64,000 nucleotides of DNA from Molossus alvarezi. Taxonomy: Eukaryota > Chordata > Mammalia > Chiroptera > Molossidae. Of the stretch, positions 35,138 through 47,400 are shown in pieces. The DNA lies in the NCBI GenBank assembly GCA_037176705.1, contig CM073885.1, positions 162,430,290 through 162,494,289 of the forward strand, read 5' to 3'. Position 1 is the first letter of the stretch. The number at the start of each line of letters is the position of its first letter. The notes below the pieces were generated by a model. The model was not told the DNA's origin and ran no database searches. It was given only the letters and a program-made list of their open reading frames with translations. Made by a program: the position numbers and the translations under genes.

Positions 35138-37282
35138 ACTCCATCAAAATGCAGCAGAATATACATTTTTGTCATGTGCACATGGAATTCTCTAGGATAG
35201 GTTATATGTTAAGGCCACAGAACAAGTCACAGTAGATTTTAGATTTAAGATTGAAATCATATTAGACGTCTTTTTCAGTTACAACAGAATAAAAAAAGAA
35301 GAAAATTTGAAAAATCAAATATGTGGAAATTCAATAATATGCTATTTAACAAATAATGTACCAACAGAAAAATCAAAGGAAAATCCAAAATACCTCAAGA
35401 CAAGTGAAAATAGAACTACAACATAACAAATTCTACAGGATGCAGCAAAAACATTTTCAAGAGGGAATTTTATGACACAGGCCTACCTTAAGAAATAAGA
35501 GCAATCTCATATAAACACTCTAACTTTACACCTAATGGAACTAGAAAAAGAATAATAAAACCCAATATTAGTAAATATTAAATATTTAATATTAAATATT
35601 AAATAATACTAAATATTAGAGCAGAAATAAATAAAATACAGATTAGAAAGACAATTGGAATGGTCACTTAATTTAAGAATTGTTTTCTGAAAAGTTAAAA
35701 TGGATAAACCTATAGTTTAACTCACTAAAACAAGGCACAAATAAAATCAGAAATGAAAGAGGATAAATTGCAAATGATACCAAAGAAATAACAAACATCA
35801 TAAGAGACTACTAAGAGCAATTATGTGCCAGCAAAATGGACAATTTAGAAGAAATAGAAAAATTTCCAGAAGCATACAATCTTTCAAGATCAATCATTAT
35901 GTCATAGAAAATCAGAAAAGACAATGTTTAATAAGATTGAATGAGTAGTCAAACAACTCAACAAACTGAAGTCTAGGACAAGATGGCTTCACTGATGATA
36001 TCTACCAAACATTCAAAGAAGATTTAATACCTATTCTGCTCAAATTCTTCTCAAAAATTGATGAGGAGGAAATGCTCTCAAATTCATTTTACAAGGTCAG
36101 CATTACCCTGATATCAGACAAAGACACCACACATATACACATCCATGAAAAAAGGCCAATATCTCTGATAAACATTGATGCAAAAATTTTCAGCAAAATA
36201 TTAGCAAACCAAATTTAACAATATATTAAAAAGATAACATATCATGATCAAGTGGGATTTATTTCAGAGATTAAAGATTTCAAAGCATATAATAAAAGTG
36301 ATATGTCACATTAACAAATTAAGAATATTTTATATAATCATCTCAATAGATGTATAAAAAGCATTTGACAAAATATATTCTCATTTATGATAAAAACTCT
36401 CAACAAAGTGACTATAGACAGAATACACCTTAACATAATAAAGGCCATACCTGACAAGCCCACACCTACAACTAACATCATACTCAATGGTGAAAAGTTC
36501 AAAGCTATCATTATGAAATCAGAAACAAGACAAGGATACCTACACTTGTCACTTTTATTCAACATATTAATATGTTGAATAAAGTCCTAGCCAGAGCGAT
36601 TAAGCAGGTAAAATAAAAAAAGGCATTCAAATTAGAAAAAGGAAGTAAAACTGCCACTATTTATAGGTGACATATTGTATATAGAAAACCCTAAAAACTC
36701 CAGCCAAAAACTCTTATAACTAATCAACAAAATCAGTAAAATGACAGTGTACAATGTCAATATACAAAAATCTGATGCATTTTCACACACTAACAACAAA
36801 TTATCAGAACAAGTTTTTTAAAATCCCATTTACAATTGCATCCGAAAGAATAACGCACTTAGAAACAAATTGAACCAAAGAAATGAAAGACCTGTGCACT
36901 GAAAACTGAGATATAGATAAAAAATAATTGAAGAAGACACAATTAAATGGAAATATATTCTATGCTCATGGATTTGAGAATCAATATTTTACAAATATCT
37001 ATATTACCCAAGGTAATCTACAGATTTAATGCAATCCCTATCAGAAATCTAATGGTATTTTTCAGGGAAATAGAACAAACCTAAATTTGTATAAAATCAC
37101 AAACAATCCTGAGAAAGAACAAAGCTTAAAGCAACATGCTTCCTGATTTCATGGACCACTATCTTACACCTACACAAAAATGAACATCAAATAGATAAAT
37201 TACTTGAATGTAAAGACCAGAAAGTATAAAATTCCTAGAAGAAAACATAGGTGGTAAGGTTCTTGACATTGCTCTTGGCGAG

Positions 37283-37284
<2 letters not shown>

Positions 37285-37330
<46 letters not shown>
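37285..37330. repeat. (TA)n microsatellite
   Basis: About 23 uninterrupted TA units in L1-I ORF2, flanked by the short inverted motif AGATTATA / TATAATCT. Confidence 0.97.
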
Positions 37331-37332
<2 letters not shown>

Positions 37333-37703
37333 CTGACTTCAAAGGCAATAGCAGCAAGAGCAAAAATAAACAAATTAAATAAAAACCTTTAAATAAAAAC
37401 CATTAAATGAAAACCTTTTACATAGCAAGGAAACCAGCAAAAAAATAAAAAAGGCAGCTTACAGAATTGGAGACATTTGAAAATTTTATATCTGGTAAGG
37501 GGTTAGTATCCAAAATGTTTAAATAATTTATACAGGTTAATAACAAAAATCTTTGCAACAAAAAATAAAAATTGGGCAGAGTATCTGAGTAGAAATTTTC
37601 CCAAAAAACCCATAGAAATGGTCAGCAGTTACATGAAAAAATGCTCAACATCACTAATTATCAGAGAATGCATGGTAACAACAAAAGAAGATATCATCTC
37701 ACA

Positions 37704-37765
37704 CATGGAAGTTTGTACCTCTTTATTTCCTTTACCTATTTCACCCACACCCCCAGCACTCCCTA
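37704..37765 (-). repeat. Inverted scrap of ancient L1 3' UTR inside L1-I ORF2
   Basis: GTTTGTACCTCTTTATTTCC and the following CACCTATTTCACCCA-like segment are the reverse complement of the L1-I 3' UTR around 38705-38745 (AGGAGATCAAAAGGTACAAA). They interrupt the ORF2 stretch between ATATCATCTCACAC and ACAAGAAATAACAAGTG. Confidence 0.7.
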
Positions 37766-37869
37766 AATTACTATTAACAAGAGTACAAGAAATAACAAGT
37801 GCTGGTTAGTACATGAAGAAAAGGGAAAACTCATACACTGATTGTTGCCACCAGTGTGGAAAACAGTAT

Positions 37870-38290
37870 GAACATTTTTTTCTTATTTTATTTATACTTT
37901 TTAACTCATCCTTTTTGTTGAATGTATTACAGATGTTCCCTCATTTTTCCCCATTGACCCCCTCCTCCCCAATCCTGGCCCTGCTCCTGACTTCCCCACA
38001 CTATTGTCCGTGTCCATTGATTATGCATATATGCATAGAAGTTCCTTGGTTCATCTCATCCGGCCCTCCCTCCCCCTTCCCTTTGAGGTTCATCAGTCTA
38101 ACAACCAATTTGTACTTCTTAATTTCTTCATCTTTTTCACCCAGCCCCCCAGCCCGCACCCATCTGGCAAGCAACAAAATGTTTTCTGTATCTATGAGTC
38201 TGTTTCTGTTCTGCTTGTTCATTTTGTTTGTAGATACAGTTGCTGATAGATATGTATAATTGCCATTTTATTCATATTATTTATTTATTA
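37870..38290 (-). mobile_element. Chimeric HAL1/L1 3' UTR insert
   Basis: Read on the minus strand, the upstream part (38290 to about 38100) matches the HAL1 3' UTR at 56000-56460: CATCTGGCAA-CAACAAAATG, ATGAGTCTGTTTCTGTTCTG. The downstream part (about 38095-37880) matches the young L1 3' UTR at 62360-62530: GTCCGTGTCCATTGATTATG, GTTCCTTGGTTCATCTC. It sits between L1-I ORF2 pieces. The order suggests one chimeric retrotransposed unit, though two successive insertions cannot be excluded. Confidence 0.7.
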
Positions 38291-39006
38291 AAAAATTAAA
38301 AATAGAACTACTGTATGGTTCAGCAATTCCACTTGTGGGTATTAAGCCAAAGAAATACAAAACACTATTTTGAAAGAATGTATGCACCCCTATGTCCATT
38401 ATAGCATGATTTTCAATAGCCAAGATATAGAAATAACCTAAATGTCCATTGATAAATGAATGGATAAAGAAGATGTGGTATTTATTTCCAATGAAATACT
38501 ACTCATCCTTAAAAAGGAAGGAATCTTGCCATTTGTGACAACATGGATGACCTCGAGGGTATTATGTTAAATGAAATATATCAGAAAAGAAAAACCAATA
38601 CCATTTGATTTCACTTGTATGTGGAACCTAAAATAAAAGTGAATGAATAAACAAAACAAACTCATAGAGAACAGATTGGTGGTTGCCAGAGGGGAGTATA
38701 TTGGGGCAGGTGGTGAAATGGGTAAAGGAGATCAAAAGGTACAAACTACCATTCATAAAATAAATAAGTCATGGGAACATAATGTACAGTATAGTAACTA
38801 TAGTCAATAATACTATATTGCAAATTTGAAAGTTACTAAGAAAGGAAATCTTAAACAGTCTCATCACAAGAAAAAAAAATGCGTAACAGGTGACAGAGAG
38901 TGGCTGGACTTATTATGGTGATAATTTTACAGTGTATACAAATGTCAAATCATTGTGTTGTACACTTGTAACTAATATAATATTGTTTGTTGATTATACT
39001 TTGAAA

Positions 39007-40599
39007 ATGAAACTTCATGTAAATATCACAACTCAAGATGACATATACCACAGTGACTTATATAAAAGGAAGTTGTGCACAGATGAACTGCTCTTGAATA
39101 CAGAAGACTGATAAATGTAAGTTTCAGACAGTCAAGATGGGAATTGTACCTGTGATAATAATGGTGCTAGGCAGGCAGAAGCTATTTTTAAAAGAACTGC
39201 CTGGAGGCCAGAGGGTTATTCCAGAGGGAAGAAAAAAAAAATTACTATTTTTGATTGCCAAGCTCTGAGTTCCCCAGCTTGAAAACAGTAAAAGCTACAC
39301 CTATGCAAATTAGTAAAATATGTCACAAAGAATAACAGGAAAAATACAACCATACTATTCTGCACATTTCATCATTTATAAATTTGTACTTAATATCTGA
39401 GCAGTTTCATATGGCAAAAAGAGAGAAATTGCAACTAATTATACTCAGTCTATTGCATTAATTATCCAGTTATTGCCACTGAACAATGCATGTCACTAAC
39501 AACTACCCACATTATACATAATGCATAATAGCTTGGAAAACACATACCCAAAATAATCATATGAAATCTACAACTCAAAATATAAATGCTTTGCTTATTC
39601 ACATCCCTCTATTTTTGGTGTTTGGAGTCTAATTTTTTAATTCATGTATTTGCAAACATGAGGTTATCTCTTGGTAGATATTCTTCTAATGTATCTACAA
39701 GTAACAAGAACAAACAGAAACTAAAAATGAAAACAAAGAAAAAAATACTTCAACCTGAACTAAACTTTTCTTCCAAAAAATTTTAATTTGAAGTAATCTA
39801 ATTACTCTATAAATGATCCTTTTCCTTCTCAAAGCTCACATTAAATAACAAGAAATATCTGTGAAAAGAGAAGAGAATAATCAGATCTCAAGGGAGAATT
39901 TTATAAATACAACATTCATACTAAGCATCTCAAAGACTCAGGGACATGTCCATTCTATAGGGTAATGTCCTGTACCCAGTGCATCTTTATGGAGAAATCA
40001 CTGCTGTTAAAATGTCTGAGTTTATAGAATAGGAAGCTGAGGTAGAGATACTTAATCTAGCATTAGAGTTAAAAGCAAAGATTGATAATGCCTGTCAGGA
40101 AAATGAAACATTTAAAAGTCAGGCATTGTACAGGGTTACTTTGCATATGCTTCTATTGTTCTGGGGGGCTGGATGTTGTAGATAAAAACCCTGTGTTCAG
40201 TTTTTTATGCTGTGTTCTCACTATTATTAATAACTACAAAGACATTTTGCTTTGTTTGCTTTAGAGCTTGTAACAATAATGAACATTTATTGAGTACTTA
40301 CATTTTCAGCTTTAAAACACAATCTAAACACATATCAAATATATTTTTATATTTAAAAACATAAAATTCTACTAGATACTGTCCTGTTTTGTCATCACAA
40401 CCTTTGCAGATAAAAAGCTCTTACTCGTTCACTTCAATTACTTGCTTCTTATTTACTCTTTGATCAATAATTGAGTTTCAGTGTCCCCAACTAAAATTCA
40501 ATGATTGCTTTGTCAAATACAGTCGATATTTTCAAATCCCAATGTGTAAAAAGTTACACAAGTACTACATAATTCTTCCTTTATCCTCTCACTCCTCTT
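39007..40599. other. No recognisable feature
   Basis: Unassigned A+T-rich sequence. A weak resemblance to a degraded L2 or MIR end exists at 40275-40310 (ACATTTATTGAGTACTTACA), too short to call. Confidence 0.45.
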
Positions 40600-41430
40600 G
40601 CTGCCTCTGAGTTAAACACTGTCAGTCATTTAGCATTTACCTTCCTGTTTCCCTGACCATGAATTTTTATGTGTATATACATAATGTAAGTAGGAATAAA
40701 CTGCTTTCAAGCTTCGCCTTCTAATTAATATATCCTGCAGCTCTCTCTATATGGGCACACTGGTGTAGGTGGGTTTACTTCATTTTTTTCTAATGACTGT
40801 AGTGTGGATGCTCCATGAGGTATGTAACCTCTCTATTGCTGATAAGCATTTAAGTTGTTAACACTTTTATTAAAAAACATTTTATTGAATATTTTTGAAT
40901 GGGGTTGATGTGTCATACATAATGCACTATACAAAATCACAAATACTGTCAAGTCTCTACCAAAATAATTAAACAACTTCTTTTTCTCATAAACAACAAA
41001 TAGGAATATACATCCACATTCCTACATGTGAATTACCCTTCTTTTTATTGACTGACACGGAAAAATGTCTTCTTCCACTGATGACTAGTGAGGATAATGA
41101 TCTTTTCATATATTATTCACTGTATGATAATGTTGTTTTCTACCTTATAATCTTTGCAAAATTTTATATCATGGTTTGTTAGTGATAGTGATATTAATAT
41201 TGAATATTTTAATTTGAGGGGCATTAATCTTTTATCTATTGCAAATATTTCTTGCATTACTCTATTGAGTTTTAACATTTTAATATTGTGTGGTACATGA
41301 GTTTTTTAATATTATATAATTGCACCTGACAATCTTTTTCTTTATGATATCTGCACAGTGTGACTTGCTTATGAATATCATAAAATGCTAGTTTATAGTT
41401 TATTCTACTATTTTTCTTGTTTTTTTTAAT
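40600..41430 (-). mobile_element. Ancient L1 fragment (ORF2 end region)
   Basis: Degenerate minus-strand L1. Recognisable order: TGTAGTGTGGATGCTCCATG near 40798 (the AGTATTCCATTGTATGGA region), TGATCTTTTCATATATTATT near 41098, and GGGCATTAATCTTTTATC with TTGCAAATATTTCTTGCATT near 41219-41260, as in ancient mammalian L1s. Highly diverged. Confidence 0.55.
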
Positions 41431-41455
41431 CATGAAGGCATTACTTTTATATAAG

Positions 41456-41476
41456 AGTGTGTGTGTGTGTGTGTGT
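41456..41476. repeat. (TG)n microsatellite
   Basis: About ten TG units directly upstream of the mini-VES TSD. Confidence 0.95.
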
Positions 41477-41486
41477 AAAGGGTTCT

Positions 41487-41592
41487 GCCCTGATCAGTTT
41501 GGCTCAGTGGCTGAGCGTCAGCCTGTGGAGCAGAGAGTCCCGGGTTCAGTTCCCACTAGGGGCACATACCACAAAAGTAAAATAAATTTTAA
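41487..41592 (+). mobile_element. Mini-VES
   Basis: tRNA-type head GCCCTGATCAGTTTGGCTCA, B box GGGTTCAGTTCCC, then GGGGCACATACCACA and tail AAAAGTAAAATAAATTTTAA. TSD AAAGGGTTC at 41477-41485 and 41593-41601 is perfect. The CT-rich body is absent, with the same breakpoint as the copies at 25276 and 34958. Confidence 0.92.
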
Positions 41593-41788
41593 AAAGGGTT
41601 CCAATAGTTTCCTCTTAATGGAAAGACAGATTCTGAAACAATTTATTGAATCATTTATCATTGTTTAGAAATTTTAAATGTTACATTTATTATAAAAATT
41701 AGCATATTTAATAGGCCTATTTATGAACTTTCCATTTTTGTGCTTTATGTCTGCTTGAATATGACAACATTTCAATTTTTACTTTTCT

Positions 41789-42003
41789 AAAATATTTTTT
41801 CTCTATTGATTTTAGAGAGAGGAAGGGAGAGGGAGAGAGAGCGATAGAAACATTGATGAGAGAGAATATTGATTGGTCGCCTCCTGCAAGCTCCCCACTG
41901 GGGATTTAGTCCACAACCTGGGCATGTACCCTGACTGGGATTGAACCAGCAACCTCTTGGTGCATGGGTCAATGCTCAACCACTGAGCAACCCTGGCTAG
42001 GCC
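41789..42003 (-). mobile_element. VES SINE (subfamily 2)
   Basis: Minus-strand copy: tail TTTTTCTCTATTGATTTTAG, GA-rich body, CTCCCCACTGGGGAT, B-box region and the head ending CCTGGCTAGGCC at 42003. TSD TCAATTTTTACTTTTCT at 41772-41788 against TCAACTTTTACATTTTA at 42004-42020. Confidence 0.9.
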
Positions 42004-43568
42004 TCAACTTTTACATTTTAATAACTCATTTTTATAACTAGCAGGGTATGTCCATCCATACTATTATTTTTTAAGTATTTATTGATTCTTTAATGCTTTT
42101 GTGTTCAATTTAATCTTACACCATCACAAAAATTAATTTGAGATGAATTAAAAACTTATGAAACCTGAATTTGTAAACTCCTAGAAGAAAGCATAAAAAA
42201 TGTTCCTTGACATAGTCTTACCAATAATTTTTGGATACAATACAAAAAAGCACAAGCACCAAAAGAAAAATTAATAAGCAGGAGTACATAATTTTAAAAG
42301 ATTTTATATAACAACAGAAACAATCAACAAAATGAAAAGCCAGTTTATGAAATGGGAAAAAAGATATGTCCAAATCACCTATCTGATAAAGGTTAATATC
42401 CAAAATATATAAATTTATATAACTCAATTTCAAAAAAAAAAAAGGATTTAAAACCGTACAGAGAAATTCATATAGATATATTCCAAGGAAGACATACAGA
42501 TAACCAACAGATGCATGAAAAGTAGTTCAACATCACTAATTATAAGGAAAATGGAAATCAAAACTACAAGGAGATATCATCTAACACTTATCAAAATGGC
42601 TATTATCAAAATACAAGACAAATTTCTGTGAGGATGTAGATAAAAGAGAACCCTTATGCACTATTAGTGGATATGTAAATTTGTGCTGCCACAATGGAAA
42701 ACAGTACTGATGTTCTTTCAAAAATTAAAAATAGGATTTTCAAAAATGACGGCAAAGTCCATCTCCCCGAACCAAACTGGAATTACAACAAAAATAAAGA
42801 TTAGTCATCAGGAGAGAGCAACAGAAAAACAGCTGGAGAGGACCATATAACCAGGGAAAGGAGAAAAAGACACTGAATGGAGCCTGGTAGGTCAGGGGAG
42901 GTGTGAGAGGGCAGCTTGGCAGCCCACAAACAGCAGCTGTTTTAGCTGCAAGCAGCTCTCTCAGAGTTAAATTTCTAAGCCGGCTCCACAGCACAGAGGG
43001 CCAAGACAGAGCACTAAATTAGCTACAGCTACTAACCTTGGGATCCAGCAGAGGGAGGGTGGACTGATCTAGAACTCTGTGGGGACACCCCAGATTTGGA
43101 GGGCACTTGGAGTTTTTGCTGAGTCGTGGCCACACAGGACAGTAGCCATCTTGTTCCAGGAGCCCCTTCACAGAGCCCTGAGAAGAAGCAGCAGCCCCTC
43201 CCTCAGAGATTTAACCCCATCCATCTGGCCAGAGAAATGCAAATTGAGGCTCATTAACAACCAGCATCTGCCTCAACCCCTGGAAATCCTCTTATGCTGA
43301 ACACCTGAAGGAGTTTTTTCATTCAGTTGAGGTCTACCACCCAAGGCTTATCAAGTAACTGAAACTAACAGCCTCCAGGCAAAAAGCTAGAGAATAACTG
43401 AATCTTTTCTGGCTTGCAAATCTACTTAGGAAAGTAAGAGTTGACAGTGATGTTTAATGTTGGTCCTCCCACACTCATCCAAATTCAGTAGAGGGAGCCA
43501 CAAACAGCAGAATACCAACCCCCACAGGAAAAATTTTGCAGTCTCCAAAACCCACTGAGATAGCCAAA

Positions 43569-44452
43569 ATGGTGAAACAAAGAAACAAATCCCAAATAAA
43601 AGAACAAGAGAACTCTGCTGAAGATGAGATTAATAAAATGCAGTTAAGCAAGTTATCAGAGGTAGAGTTCAGAGCCATGATTTTGAGGAAGCTTAACAAC
43701 ATGAATAAGGACTTCAACATCATTAATAAAGATATATAAACACTGAAAATCAACCAAGTGGAAATAAAGAATGACATAACAGAAATAAAGAACACATTGG
43801 AAGGACTAACCAGCAGAGTAGAGGAAGCTGAGGACTGGATGAGTGAATTAGAAGCAGGGTAGAAAAAAATCAACCAATCAGAAAACCAAAATGAAAAAAC
43901 ATTTAAAAAACAGGAATACAGATTAAGAGAACTGAGGGACAACTGCAAATGTAACAACATTCACATCATAGGCGTTCTAGAAGAAGAAAATGAGCAAGGG
44001 TTAGAGAATATATTTGAAGAAATAATGACAGAAAACTTCCCTAATTGGGTGAAGGAAGAAGGCATTCAAGTTCAAGAAGAACAGAGAGACCCAAGTAAGA
44101 TGAACTGAAACAGGCCCACACCAAGACACATAGTAATTAAAATGCCAAAAATTAAAGGCAAAGAGAGAATCCAGAAGGTAGCAAGAGAAAAGTAACAGGT
44201 TACCTACAAAGAAACCCTCATTAGGCTATCAGCCGACTTCTCAACAGAAGCACTGCAGTCCAAAAGCTAATGGCATGAAGTAATCAAGGTAATGAAAAGC
44301 AAGAATCTGAATCCAAGACTACTCTATCCAGCAAGGATATCATTCAAAATAGAATGTCAAATAAAGAGCATCCCAGACAAAAAAAAAAAAGGCCACAGGA
44401 ATATATTAGAACCAAAACAGTACTACAAGAAATATTAAAAGGACTGCTGTAA
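43569..44452 (+). pseudogene. L1-B ORF1, broken
   Basis: Start MVKQRNKSQIKEQ at 43569, aligned with L1-A ORF1. The first in-frame stop is TAA at 43737-43739 after NKDI. The coiled coil and C-terminal domain continue in shifted frames to the normal end CTGCTGTAA (stop at 44450-44452). RPTPRHIVIKMPK-type homology is recognisable near 44115. No 21-nt insertion or 15-A run like that of L1-A, so the two ORF1s broke independently. Confidence 0.88.
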
Positions 44453-44491
44453 ATAGAAATAGCAAGAAAAATGTAACCACAATAAACCAAA

Positions 44492-47400
44492 ATGGCAATA
44501 AATCACTACATATTAATAATAACCTTAAATGCAAATGGACTGAATACGTTGATAAAAAGACACAGAGTAGCTGATTGGATAAGAAAGCATGACTCACATA
44601 TATGTTGTTTACAAGAGACCCACTTCACAACAAAAGACTAACATAGGTTGAAAGTGAAGGCATGGAAAAAAATCTTCCAAACAAACAAAAAAGAAAAAGA
44701 AGCTGCGGTAGCAATACTGGTATCTGATAAAATAGACTTCAAAATGTAGGGCATAACTAGAGACAAAGAAGGCCACTACATAATATTGAAGGAATCTATC
44801 CAACAGGAAAATATAACCTTGATAAACATATATGCACCCAATATAGGAGCACCAAAATATATTAAAAATCTTATGGAGGACTTCAGAGGAGAAATCGACA
44901 GCAATACAATCATAGCAGGGGACTTTAACACTCCACTGATATCACTAGATAGATCCTCTAGACAAAAAATTAACAACAACAACAAAAAAAACAGACTCTA
45001 AATGAAGCACTAGATCAAATGGATTTCATAGATATCTACCTAGAATTACATTCCAAAACTGCAGAATTCACATTCTTCTCAAGTTCACATGGGACATTCT
45101 CAAAGATAGCCCACATTTTAGGACACAAACTAAGTCTCTACAAGTTCAAAAAGATTGGAACTATATGAAGCATCTTCTCAGATCACAATGGCATGACACT
45201 AGAAATCAATTGCAACAAGGACAGGCAAAGACATTTGAAAACATGGAGGCTAAATAGCATGTTATTAAACAATGAATGGGTTACTGGGGAGACCCAGGAA
45301 GAATTTAAAAACTTCCTGGAAACCAATGAAAATTAACGCAGAACAACTCAAAATCTATGGGATGCAGCAAAAGCAGTTCTAAGAGGGAAGTTCATAGCAC
45401 TACAGGCCCACCTCATGAAACAAGAAAAAATTCTAATTTACTACCTAACCTCACAACTTAAAGAACTAGAGAGCAAACAAAAAGAAAACCCCAGATCAAG
45501 TAGAAGAAGAAAAAAGAGTCAAGATCAGAGCAGAGATAAACACAATAGAGACAAAAAAAAAAAAAAACAGGAAAAAAAAAAAAACAATTCAAAAGATCAA
45601 TGAAACAAAGAGCTGGTTTTTCGAAAAGATAAACAAGATTGATGGAACCTTAGCTAGACTCACCAACAAATAGAAAGAGCAAATTCAAATACACAAAATC
45701 AGAAAGGAGAAGTAACAACTGACACCACAGAAATACAAAGGATTGTTAACAAATACTATGAACAATCATATGGCAACAAATTGGACAATCTAAGCAAAAT
45801 GAACAAATCTCTGGAAACACATACCATCCCAAACTGAACCTGGAAGACATAGAAAACTTTAACAAACCAATACCAACTAAGGAAATAGAAGATGTAATCA
45901 AGACTCTCCCAGCAAACAAAAGCCCAGGATTGGATAGCTTCATGGGTGAGTTCTACCAAACATTCAAAGAAGAACTAACACCTATTCTCCTTGAACTGTT
46001 AAAAAATAAATAAAAACAAGAAAAAAGAAGCCTCCCAAACTCTTTTTATGAGGCCAGCATATTCTAATTCCAAAATCATAAAAAGACACTACAAAGAAAG
46101 AAAACTACAGGCCAATATCTCTGATAAACATAGATGCCAAAATCCTGAACAAAATACTAGCAAACTGGATCCAGCAATACATAAAAAAATTATTCACCAT
46201 GACCAACTAGGATTGATCCCAGGGATGCAAGACTGGTACAATATTTGCAAAATGAAAGATAAAAACCATTTCCTCATATCAATAGACCTGAAAAAGCATT
46301 TGACAATCCACCACCCATTTGTGATAAAAACACTCAGCAATTTGGGAATAGAGAGATCATATCTCGACATAATAAAGGCTATATATGAAAAACATATAGC
46401 GAACATCATACTCAATGGGCAAAAACTAAAAGCATTTCCCTTAAGAACAGGAACAAGACAGGGATTCCCACTTTTGCCACTCTTATTTAACATAGTACTA
46501 GAAGTCTTAGCCACAGCAATCACACAGGAAGAAAAAATGAAAAGGATCCAAATTGGAAAGGAGGAAGTGAAACTGTCATTATACGCAGGTGACATGATAT
46601 TATACATAGAAAACCCTAAACACTCCATGAAAAATCTGCTAGATTTAATAAATGAATTCGACAAGGTAGCAGGATACAAAATTAACATCAAGAAATTGAC
46701 ACCAATGATGCACCAATGATGAACTCACAGAAAGAGAAAAAAAATCCATTTACTATCGCAGGAAAAAAAAATTAAGATACCTAGGAATAAAATTAAACAA
46801 AAAAGTAAAGGACCTATTTGCAGAAAACTCTAAGACATTGAAATAAGAAATAAAGGAAGATATAAAGAAGTGGAAGCACATACCTTGTACATGGATTGGA
46901 AGAATTAACATCATTAAAATGTCCATACTACCCAAAGCAATCTATAGGGTCAATGCAATCCTCATAAAAATACCAACAACATATTTTACAGAAATAGAAC
47001 AAATTTTTCAAAAGTTTGTGTGGAACCAAAAAAGACCCCAAATAACCACAGCAAATTTGAAAAAGAAGGACAAAGTGAGTGGGATCACAATAGCAGATAT
47101 CAGTTTATACTATAAAGCTACTGTAATCAAGACAGCCTGTTACTGGCACAGGAACAGGTATATAGATCAATGTAATAGAACAGAGAACCCAGAAATTGAC
47201 ATTATGCTCAATTAATGTCAAACATTATGCTCAATTAATATTTGACAAAGGTGGCAAAAGCATACAATGGAGTAAAGACAGCCTCTTTAATAAATGGTGT
47301 TGGGAAAATTGGACAGCTACATGCAAAAAAATGAAACTAGACTTACACCGTACACAAGAATAAATTCAAAATGGATAAAAGACTTAAATGTGACTCTTGA

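Larger units (their letters stand above)
31234..39006 (+). mobile_element. L1-I: ancient LINE-1, nearly full length, multiply interrupted
   Basis: The 5' UTR begins near CAAGCTGGCAGTGTAGGAAG at 31235 and fits an old L1M-type start. The ORF1 coiled coil is at about 32340-32700 and its C-terminal part at 32860-33006, then 33880-33990. The ORF1-ORF2 linker is 33990-34460. ORF2 runs from about 34467 (endonuclease to 35200, RT about 35930-36800, C-terminus to about 38620). The 3' UTR (GGTGGTTGCCAGAGG, TTGTACACTTGTAACTAATA) ends near 39006. Insertions: L1-J at 33007, a mini-VES at 34958, AT arrays at 35092 and 37285, an inverted scrap at 37704 and a chimeric insert at 37870. All frames are shattered. 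Confidence 0.85.

Noticed and set aside
37285..37330. Hairpin or cruciform regulatory site at AGATTATA(TA)nTATAATCT
   Set aside because: A pure TA microsatellite is self-complementary by nature; no regulatory context inside a dead L1.
38890..39111. 73-codon plus-strand frame
   Set aside because: It starts in the L1-I 3' UTR and has no domain.
46194..46691. 165-codon minus-strand frame
   Set aside because: Antisense of the L1-B reverse transcriptase; the same shadow occurs in L1-A at 22717-23237.
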